A DNA stretch of 10,914 nt, taken from assembly GCA_028711875.1 (NCBI GenBank), contig JAQTRJ010000043.1, positions 1 through 10,914 of the forward strand, given 5' to 3'. This document shows, in pieces, positions 5,717-10,914 of the stretch (position 1 is its first letter; each line of letters starts with the position of its first letter). The notes under the pieces are model-generated. The model saw only the letters and a list, made by a program, of their open reading frames with translations. It was not told the origin of the DNA and did no database searches. Origin of the DNA: a bacterium (GTDB lineage: Bacteria; Electryoneota; RPQS01). Made by a program: the position numbers and the translations under genes.

Positions 5717-6550
5717 CTATGGGCGGCTTTCTTTTTCGCGGAGAATTTTGCTGGCCTTGTCGAGCCGTTTGCGCTCGGCGGGGGTCAGGCTGTCGAGACC
5801 GTGGTGGTTGATTTTATCGAGCAGTTCGTCCACCTCGCGGCGGAGCTGGTCAAGTTCCTCAACCTCTTTCCAGCGGGCGATCATCTCGCGGCGGACGCGG
5901 CGTTCGGTGGATGTGTTGCTCGCGAACAGCGCGGGAAACATGCGCTCGCGCCAGAGATAGAGCACGCCCATGACCATGCCGCCGAGATGCGCGAGATGGG
6001 CGATGCCGCCGCCGCCGACCAGACTGAAATAGAGTTCGATCACTCCCAAAATCACGGCAAACCACTTGGCGCGGACGGGAATCACCATCCACAGATAGAT
6101 GATGTTGTTGGGATAGAGAATGGCGTAGGCGGCGAGCAGGCCGTAGATCGCGCCCGAGGCTCCGATGGTGGGAACCGGCGAACCGATGTTGAACAGCGCA
6201 TAGCACAGGCCGCCGCCGATGCCGGTGATGAAATAATATTTCAGAAACTCGCGCGATCCCCACGCGTTTTCGAGCGCGGTGCCGAACATCCAGAGCACGA
6301 ACATGTTGAACAGGATGTGCCAGAAGCCGCCGTGCAGGAACATATAGGTGACGACCTGCCAGACCGCTCCGCCGAAGAACGCGGCGGGAACGAGACCGAA
6401 CATGCGGGATAAATCGCGGGCGAACAGGGGATTGTTCAGAGCGGAAACTTCCTGCAGGAGGAAAACCGCCACGTTGAGGGCGATAAGCGGAATCACCGCT
6501 CCCGAAAAGCGGAAAGGTGAACCGAAGGAACTGAAACGATGATGCTGCAC
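5717..6550 (-). CDS. Rhomboid-family intramembrane serine protease
   Basis: Starting at GTG 6550 gives 277 residues that open as rhomboids of this type often do (FSSFGSPFRFSG, then the first membrane helix). The frame continues upstream to an ATG at 6724, but those codons come from a dispersed repeat (AEPGVPA twice), so I reject that start; no clear Shine-Dalgarno precedes the GTG. Six membrane helices are visible. HGGFWHILFN has His78 and Asn82 in helix 2, the nucleophile is Ser132 in GASGAIYG, and its partner His188 is in AHLGG. Rhomboids cut single-pass membrane proteins within the bilayer. A charged helical tail (about 210-277) ends in LTPAERKRLDKASKILREK, which resembles the DUF6576 tail of some Bacteroidetes-type rhomboids (from memory). 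Its substrate is unknown. It converges with the M1 peptidase gene. Confidence 0.9.
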   Translation of the reverse strand: MQHHRFSSFGSPFRFSGAVIPLIALNVAVFLLQEVSALNNPLFARDLSRMFGLVPAAFFGGAVWQVVTYMFLHGGFWHILFNMFVLWMFGTALENAWGSREFLKYYFITGIGGGLCYALFNIGSPVPTIGASGAIYGLLAAYAILYPNNIIYLWMVIPVRAKWFAVILGVIELYFSLVGGGGIAHLAHLGGMVMGVLYLWRERMFPALFASNTSTERRVRREMIARWKEVEELDQLRREVDELLDKINHHGLDSLTPAERKRLDKASKILREKESRP

Positions 6551-6598
6551 GATGGAACTGCGGTTTTTGGAGAAGAGACTCTGGCGATCTCGATTAGG

Positions 6599-6660
6599 TT
6601 CCGGCCGGGCGGGGACGCCCGGCTCGGCGAAGAATAGAGCGGGGACGCCCGGCTCGGCGA
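6599..6660 (+). repeat. GC-rich double-unit repeat, copy 2 (copy 1 at 3238-3301)
   Basis: TTCCGGCCGGGC is followed by two units GGGGACGCCCGGCTCGGCGA. CCGGGCG (6605-6611) pairs with CGCCCGG (6616-6622). The copy lies 49 bp upstream of the rhomboid GTG, in the opposite orientation relative to its gene compared with copy 1. Confidence 0.8.
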
Positions 6661-6664
6661 GTGA

Positions 6665-6705
6665 TCCGCGGTATTGGGGTGAATCTGGAGATTCACCGCC
6701 GCGGA
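6665..6705. repeat. 41-bp interrupted palindrome, dispersed (partial copy at 1433-1462)
   Basis: TCCGCGG (6665-6671) pairs with CCGCGGA (6699-6705), and inside it GGTGAATC (6678-6685) pairs with GATTCACC (6690-6697) over a 4-nt loop. The two stems are perfect and joined by an internal loop. The reverse complement matches 1433-1462 at about 27 of 30 bases. Confidence 0.7.
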
Positions 6706-6870
6706 GAATAACGGATGGGCGCAAGCGGCCAAAAGCGAAAAGCAGAAAATTCCGGTCGGGTTGCGCGCGGGAAGTTCGCAGGGCAGACGCAAGCGGCTGC
6801 CGCTGCGAACCTCAAGGAACGAGCATGCCTTGATGGAAGTGTCACCAGCACACAAATAGACAGCTGGGAC

Positions 6871-8343
6871 TCAACGGATTTCGAATTTCCAGAGATAGTT
6901 GTAGACGGTGTTGGACTCTCCGGCGCGGATCATGACGCGGTTCGCACCGGCCGTGAGCATGCCCGTCAGCGGCCATTCCTCGAAGCGTTCGAGATCAGCC
7001 ACTTCGACGGTGTGAGTGGGACGATAGCTGCTCAGGAACGGGCGATCGTTGATGATGACGACGATTTCGCTCTGAGCGGACAGCGCGAACGGATAGCGGC
7101 GCGGCGCGCGATAGAGATAGAGACGGAGCGTCAGCGGCGCATCAGGCGGCACGTCGTCGGGCAGCGTGACGCGGAACTCGATGTAGTCGCCGCCGGTGGG
7201 ATTGCGGTTGGGATCGCCCATCGCGAGTTCCCAGCCGAATTTCTGCGCGCCGGGAATTTCGCGAATTTTTGCGCCGAGCGCGGCCGAGGGCAGCGGGCCG
7301 TCCTCGAAATACACGCCGGGAATCCACGACACATCGCCGTCGGTGGCGATCACGTTGGGGCCGTTCGCCTGCGCCATCGCGTGGAAGGCGCGGGCGTAGA
7401 CGACGCGGACTTCGGGCGCCGGATTCTGCGCCGTCAACGCCAGCGGAACCGGGGCCGGAGTGATATAGCCTTCGACGCTCCCAAAGGTCACCGTCATCAG
7501 GCCGTACTCGTGGGGAACGACGGCGCGGCCGGTGCCGACGAGCACGCTGTCCACGAAGATCGCTCCGGCGACGGGCGCGGTCTCGATCAGAATTTCCTTC
7601 TTGACAGTGTCCATTTCCGCGAGATCGAAGAACAGAAACTTGCGCAGTCCGCCGGGGAGAATGGTGACGCGGGACTCGGTTGGGCGGGCTTCGTAGCCGG
7701 TCATTTCCACGCGGATCGTGTATTCGCCGCCGGGAAGCTCGAGCGTGGTGGGCGTGAGTTCATCCTGAAGCGACTCATTGACGAAGATGCGCGCTTCGAG
7801 CCGCGAGCTGGAGACCTCGACGAGGCCGGTGGTGGGTTTCGGTTCGGGCGGCGGGGGCGTTTCCGCCACGGGGAGTTCGGCGGCGGATTCTTCGGTTTCC
7901 GCTCGGCGGCGCAGCTCGTCGGCGGTGGGAATGTCGGGAAAATCGCGCGGCGCGGCAGCTTCGACGAGAGGCAACGGCTCCGGCTCGGTGCGGGCGGTTT
8001 CGGTCCGCGGCGAGTGCTTGCGCGTGGGCGGTCTGATGTCCACGGCATGCAGCCGGAAATTCACGGTTTCCGTCGCGCCGGAGCGAATGTCCACCGTGCA
8101 GGCCACCGGATCGGCCTCGAGGGTGTCCATCTTGACCATGATCGAGTGTTTTCCCGGCGAGAGGGGAATAGGCTCGGGGCCGGTCAGGTAGTCGGTGGCT
8201 TCCAGATCAAGCCAGACCTGCGCGCCGGGCGGATCGGAGAGGACGACGAGCGCTCCCGGCTTCGTGGGCCAGAAAGTTACGTAGGCCAGATAGCCCGCCA
8301 GCGCGAGGACGGCGGCGGCGATGAGGGCGAGGAAGATGCGCAT
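6871..8343 (-). CDS. Membrane-anchored protein with three PEGA-like domains and an unrecognised C-terminal domain
   Basis: I start this 490-residue protein at ATG 8343, which opens an N-terminal membrane helix (residues 2-24, MRIFLALIAAAVLALAGYL). The frame extends to an ATG at 8532, but that part contains the 23-bp dispersed repeat and is unlikely to be coding. PEGA-like modules lie at about 30-98 (ALVVLSDPPGAQVWLD), 173-241 (GLVEVSSSRLEARIFVN ... PGGEYTIRVEMTGYEA) and 249-316 (EILIETAPVAGAIFVDSVLVG). A proline- and charge-rich linker (102-172) separates the first two. Residues 317-490 have a beta-rich pattern, perhaps a jelly-roll, which I cannot assign; it has no cysteine. The protein probably sits outside the cytoplasm, anchored by its N terminus. 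PEGA domains occur in surface proteins, often near kinases, but no such partner is here. Function unknown. Confidence 0.85.
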   Translation of the reverse strand: MRIFLALIAAAVLALAGYLAYVTFWPTKPGALVVLSDPPGAQVWLDLEATDYLTGPEPIPLSPGKHSIMVKMDTLEADPVACTVDIRSGATETVNFRLHAVDIRPPTRKHSPRTETARTEPEPLPLVEAAAPRDFPDIPTADELRRRAETEESAAELPVAETPPPPEPKPTTGLVEVSSSRLEARIFVNESLQDELTPTTLELPGGEYTIRVEMTGYEARPTESRVTILPGGLRKFLFFDLAEMDTVKKEILIETAPVAGAIFVDSVLVGTGRAVVPHEYGLMTVTFGSVEGYITPAPVPLALTAQNPAPEVRVVYARAFHAMAQANGPNVIATDGDVSWIPGVYFEDGPLPSAALGAKIREIPGAQKFGWELAMGDPNRNPTGGDYIEFRVTLPDDVPPDAPLTLRLYLYRAPRRYPFALSAQSEIVVIINDRPFLSSYRPTHTVEVADLERFEEWPLTGMLTAGANRVMIRAGESNTVYNYLWKFEIR

Positions 8344-8351
8344 ACAATGGT

Positions 8352-8380
8352 AATATAAGCATATCGGCCAAAAGAGCAAA
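8352..8380 (-). promoter_or_regulatory. Possible promoter of the PEGA-protein gene
   Basis: TATATT on the minus strand (8357-8352) lies 8 nt before the ATG, with a weak -35 TTTGCT (8380-8375) and a 17-nt spacer. No Shine-Dalgarno is visible. If the promoter is real the transcript starts within a few bases of the ATG, so translation would be leaderless or nearly so. Confidence 0.35.
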
Positions 8381-8494
8381 ATCACTGTTACTTCTCCTAA
8401 ACTAATGTTGTTGGGAGAAGTTAGCAGGAGGCAATACGGTAAGAGGAGATTCTGGACGCCCGCGCAGTCTGGATTATCAGGGGAGGATGTGGTG

Positions 8495-8517
8495 AACGCG
8501 CGGTGTCCAGAATGACA
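8495..8517 (+). repeat. 23-bp dispersed repeat, copy 2 (copy 1 at 5626-5648)
   Basis: An exact copy of the 23-bp repeat described at 5626. It lies in the gap between the divergent PEGA and methyltransferase genes. Confidence 0.85.
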
Positions 8518-8533
8518 ACGGATGGATTTCATA

Positions 8534-8600
8534 CCCCCCTTGAACGGAGGGAAATCTAAGGCGAGACCCCCCCCTCGATCCCCCTTTGTTCTAAGGGGGA
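8534..8600. repeat. C-run/G-run hairpin repeat element, locus B
   Basis: Three C runs (8534-8539, 8567-8574 and 8580-8584) end in a hairpin: TCCCCCTT (8579-8586) pairs with AAGGGGGA (8593-8600) over a 6-nt loop. The loop-side sequence GTTCTAAGGGGG closely matches locus C (ATTCTAAGGGGGG). It lies just upstream of the methyltransferase promoter. Confidence 0.7.
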
Positions 8601-8613
8601 AGGTTGGGATTCG

Positions 8614-8642
8614 TTGACAATTCGGGGAAGGATTCGTATTAT
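8614..8642 (+). promoter_or_regulatory. Promoter of the methyltransferase-bshC pair
   Basis: TTGACA (8614-8619), a 17-nt spacer and TATTAT (8637-8642). The predicted start site, about 8648-8650, falls on the first codon of the methyltransferase, so the message may be leaderless. No other promoter is seen before bshC. Confidence 0.7.
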
Positions 8643-8647
8643 GTAAG

Positions 8648-9430
8648 TTGTTGAAAACGTCTGTAAATCCAGCCGGAGATTCGGATCGCGGGCCGCGCGC
8701 GTGGTACGAGGCGTGGTTCGACGAGGACTACCTTGCGCTCTATTCCCATCGGAACGTGGCCGAAGCCGAGCAGTTTGTGGACACGCTGTGGTCGCGGCTT
8801 GGTCTGCAGGTGGGGGCTTGGGTCGCGGATGTCTCGTGTGGAGCCGGCCGGCACAGTCTGGCCTTTGCGCGGTGTGGAGCGAACGTGGTCGGCGTGGATT
8901 TATCGCGGGTGATGCTCGATCGCGCGCGGCAGGATTTTCACTCGCAATGTTCCAACGTGCGGTTCGTACGCGGAGACATGCGGCATATTCCGCTGGCGAG
9001 TGGATTTCAGTTGGCGGTGAATCTGTTCACCAGCTTGGGCTATTTTGAAAGCGAGGCGGAAAACGAGCGGGCCTTCGCGGAACTCGCGCGGCTGCTCGTG
9101 CGGGCGGGAACGCTGGTCGTGGACGTGGTGAATCCGGTCTATTTGCGCGCGAGTTTTCTTTCGGAGACGGTGCGGGAATTTCCGGGAATGGCGGTTTGGG
9201 AATACCGGAAAATAGATGAGCCGCGGCGAAGGATCGTGAAGGAGATCGAGATTCGCCGGGGCGCGCGCACGCGGCGAATTTGCGAGTCAGTGCGGCTGTA
9301 CGAACGCGCAGAACTTGCGAGTATGGCAACGAAGAACGGATTGGCCGTTTTAGATTTTTGGGGGGATTACGACGGGAGCGCGCTCGAGGAAAACTCGCCG
9401 CGACTGATCTTGGTGGCAAGAAAAGAATAA
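8648..9430 (+). CDS. Class I SAM-dependent methyltransferase
   Basis: This 260-residue protein starts at TTG 8648 or the next codon, TTG 8651; no ATG or GTG is in frame before the conserved part, and no Shine-Dalgarno is visible. It has a Rossmann-like methyltransferase fold: motif I VADVSCGAGRHSLAFA at about 59-74, the acidic strand-2 end VVGVDLS at 80-86, GDMRHIPL at 109-116, and the strand-4 region QLAVNLFTSLGYFESEAEN at 121-139. The N-terminal WYEAWFDEDYLALYSHR (19-35) is typical of a subgroup of small-molecule methyltransferases. The substrate cannot be read from sequence. The stop is about 40 nt before bshC with only a hairpin repeat between, so the two are probably co-transcribed. A link with bacillithiol chemistry (for example thiol methylation) is only a guess from position. 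Confidence 0.85.
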   Translation: MLKTSVNPAGDSDRGPRAWYEAWFDEDYLALYSHRNVAEAEQFVDTLWSRLGLQVGAWVADVSCGAGRHSLAFARCGANVVGVDLSRVMLDRARQDFHSQCSNVRFVRGDMRHIPLASGFQLAVNLFTSLGYFESEAENERAFAELARLLVRAGTLVVDVVNPVYLRASFLSETVREFPGMAVWEYRKIDEPRRRIVKEIEIRRGARTRRICESVRLYERAELASMATKNGLAVLDFWGDYDGSALEENSPRLILVARKE

Positions 9431-9466
9431 CCCCCCACTGTCCCCCCTTATTCTAAGGGGGGAGGG
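9431..9466. repeat. C-run/G-run hairpin repeat element, locus C, between methyltransferase and bshC
   Basis: After a C run (9431-9436), CCCCCCTTA (9442-9450) pairs perfectly with TAAGGGGGG (9454-9462) over a 3-nt loop. GGAGGG (9461-9466), the only Shine-Dalgarno candidate for bshC, begins inside the 3' arm. There is no T tract, so termination is not indicated; the stem could mask ribosome binding. Confidence 0.75.
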
Positions 9467-9473
9467 AAAAATC

Positions 9474-10914
9474 ATCAGCACCATTTCATCCATATCATTC
9501 GAGCAACTGCCGGGATTTTCGCGGACGTGGCGGGCGATTGCGGCGGGCAAGGACGTTCGCGATTTATACGCGCGAGTACCGCGCGATCTGAACACTTGTA
9601 GAATAGCGGCGGAAGAAACGTTGCGGCACGCGCGGCCGTGGAAAAATCTTGCGGAACTTCTCGAACGAAACGGCGCGCTGTACGGTGTGCCGTTGTCCGC
9701 GAGATCAAAGCTATCGGCGGTGCGTGACGGAAAAGCGGTGATGGTGGTGACGGGGCAGCAGGCCGGCTATCTGGGCGGGCCGTTCTATACATTTTTGAAA
9801 GCGTACCACACCACGAGACTGGCCGCAGAGCTCGAACGCGAACTTCAGATGCCGGTCTTGCCGCTGTTCTGGCTCGAAGGGGAAGATCACGATCTGGAAG
9901 AAGTGCGGAGTGCGAATTTCCCCGATAAAAACGGCGAATTGCAGACGCTGCGCTTCGAGCCGGGCCGCGAGATCAAAGGTTTTGAGGTGGGGCGATACGA
10001 TGTCAACGCGGACGAGCACGCCCGGCAGCTTGCCGAAGCTCTCGGAGACGTGAACGAAGCGGGCGCCGCGCTCCTTCGCGAAGCGTACGCGCGGACGACG
10101 CTCTCGGAAGCGATGGGGAAGCTCTTGGCGCGAACGCTCGGCGAACGAGGATTGCTGGTTGTCGAGGGAATGGAGCCTGATCTCAAGCACATGGCGGCGC
10201 CGCTCTGGGAGCAAGTGATCGCGCGCGGCAAACATCTCAGCGAGATCCTTGCGCGACGTTCGGAAAAACTCGAAGCGGAGGGCTGGTCGGCGATTCTGAA
10301 GCCCACGCCCGATTCCTATCTGTTCTATCTCACCGGACAAGATCACGCGCGCGCCGCACTCTTTTATGACGGAGACCTCCGGCAGCCGTCGGGCGAAACG
10401 ACGCGGATGACAAAGCACGAGCTTTCCCGGATCGCGCGCGAAGCGGCCGAGCGGATCAGCCCGAAAGCCGCGCTCAGGCCGCTCTATCAGGATTTCGTTT
10501 TGCCGACGGTCGCGTATATCGCCGGGCCGGGGGAGCTCGATTATCACGCGCAGATCGCGCCGTTTTACGCAGAGTTGGGAGTCGCGCCGCCGGTTCTGTT
10601 TCCGCGATTATCGGTGACGCTTGTGGATTTTCGCGCGGCGCGAGCGGCGGAGAAAAGCGGGTTCTCGGTCGAGCGGCTCGTGACGGAAGAACGGCATACG
10701 CTCGAACGCGAAACCGTTCGCGATCAGAGCGGCGGGCGGACGGACGAATGGTTCGCGCGCGCGCGGCGGGAGATCGAAGAGATTTACGCGCGTATAAGAA
10801 AAGAGATCGCGGAGATTGATCCGACGCTCGCGGGCGCGGCACAGTCAAGCGCGGGCAAAGCACTCCTGCCGCTCGAGCAGCTCCGCGAAAAGACCGAGCG
10901 CGCGCTGAAACAGA
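9474..10914 (+). CDS. bshC: BshC, putative cysteine-adding enzyme of bacillithiol synthesis (3' end outside window, non-canonical start)
   Basis: About 480 codons are visible in one open frame; the family is about 530-540 residues, so roughly 50-60 are missing. Matching BshC are the opening SFEQLPGFSRTW, VTGQQAGYLGGPFYTFLKAY (92-111), the active-site region LFWLEGEDHDLEEV (131-144), PTPDSYLFYLTGQDHARAALFY, and AYIAGPGELDYHAQIAPFY. BshC joins cysteine to glucosaminyl-malate in the last step of bacillithiol synthesis in the cytoplasm; bshA and bshB are not in the window. The frame has no ATG, GTG or TTG before residue 50 of the conserved sequence. I place the start at ATC 9474 (ATC 9471 and ATT 9483 also fit) because GGAGG at 9461-9465 is 5-8 nt upstream and the opening then matches family length. 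The gene identity is secure; the start is not. Confidence 0.88.
   Translation, partial: MSTISSISFEQLPGFSRTWRAIAAGKDVRDLYARVPRDLNTCRIAAEETLRHARPWKNLAELLERNGALYGVPLSARSKLSAVRDGKAVMVVTGQQAGYLGGPFYTFLKAYHTTRLAAELERELQMPVLPLFWLEGEDHDLEEVRSANFPDKNGELQTLRFEPGREIKGFEVGRYDVNADEHARQLAEALGDVNEAGAALLREAYARTTLSEAMGKLLARTLGERGLLVVEGMEPDLKHMAAPLWEQVIARGKHLSEILARRSEKLEAEGWSAILKPTPDSYLFYLTGQDHARAALFYDGDLRQPSGETTRMTKHELSRIAREAAERISPKAALRPLYQDFVLPTVAYIAGPGELDYHAQIAPFYAELGVAPPVLFPRLSVTLVDFRAARAAEKSGFSVERLVTEERHTLERETVRDQSGGRTDEWFARARREIEEIYARIRKEIAEIDPTLAGAAQSSAGKALLPLEQLREKTERALKQ

Larger units (their letters stand above)
6551..6870. other. Repeat-bearing gap between the PEGA gene and the rhomboid gene
   Basis: This 320-bp gap lies between two minus-strand genes. 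It contains the GC-rich double-unit repeat (6599-6660), the palindromic element (6665-6705) and an A-rich stretch matching 2900-2925. I find no clear promoter for the rhomboid and no terminator with a T tract for the PEGA gene. Confidence 0.55.

Noticed and set aside
6551..6724. 58-residue N-terminal extension of the rhomboid
   Set aside because: It is encoded by the other copy of the same repeat and has no counterpart in rhomboid proteins as I know them.
6715..8358. Plus-strand ORF of 547 codons opposite the PEGA gene
   Set aside because: It is rich in Arg, Gly and Asp with no recognisable motif and is the antisense shadow of a gene with clear domains, a typical result of GC-rich codon use.
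8402..8515. Small ORF of 36 codons from ATG 8402
   Set aside because: It has no ribosome-binding site and ends inside the 23-bp repeat; no sign of coding.
8344..8532. 63-residue N-terminal extension of the PEGA protein
   Set aside because: It runs through the 23-bp intergenic repeat and would place the membrane anchor far from the N terminus.
9400..9475. Methyltransferase-BshC fusion through +1 frameshifting or a single-base assembly error
   Set aside because: The frames do overlap from 9408, but the joining peptide would be translated from the C/G hairpin repeat, and both proteins end or begin at natural family limits. Not fully excluded.

Overview
The window is a GC-rich stretch of bacterial chromosome with about seven protein genes on both strands and unusually repeat-rich gaps. 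I cannot name the species. A bacillithiol-synthesis gene (bshC), a secreted M1 peptidase ending in Ig-like and fibronectin-type domains, a rhomboid with a helical tail, a PEGA-domain protein and many C-run/G-run hairpin repeats together suggest an uncultured, Gram-negative-type bacterium, perhaps near the FCB group. That placement is inference.

Left part (1-735): the 3' end of cutA is followed after 32 nt by a DoxX-family membrane protein, probably in one operon. Next come about 940 bp with no credible gene (736-1673). They hold a promoter-like sequence with nothing obvious downstream, a 7-bp tandem repeat, 21- and 22-bp direct repeats and several perfect hairpins.

Arsenic locus (1619-2890, minus strand): one ORF fuses an ArsR/SmtB repressor to an ArsM-type arsenite methyltransferase. 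It has a consensus-like promoter, a palindromic operator over the -10 box and an intrinsic terminator. An internal ribosome-binding site and Met at the domain junction suggest that free ArsM may also be made.

Centre (3191-6550): a secreted M1 zinc metallopeptidase (+) and a rhomboid protease (-) converge on a shared hairpin terminator. Each has a copy of the same GC-rich double-unit repeat just upstream of its start codon.

Right part (6871-10914): a membrane-anchored protein with three PEGA-like modules (-) is divergent from a SAM-dependent methyltransferase (+). The methyltransferase is followed by bshC, which runs off the window. bshC has no in-frame ATG, GTG or TTG at its 5' end, and the likely Shine-Dalgarno lies in the arm of a dispersed hairpin repeat.

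I found no tRNA, rRNA, CRISPR array, transposase or phage gene. No clear multi-gene novel system is visible. The best leads are the bshC start, the dual-start ArsR-ArsM fusion, the PEGA protein with its unrecognised C-terminal domain, and repeats placed between promoters and start codons.
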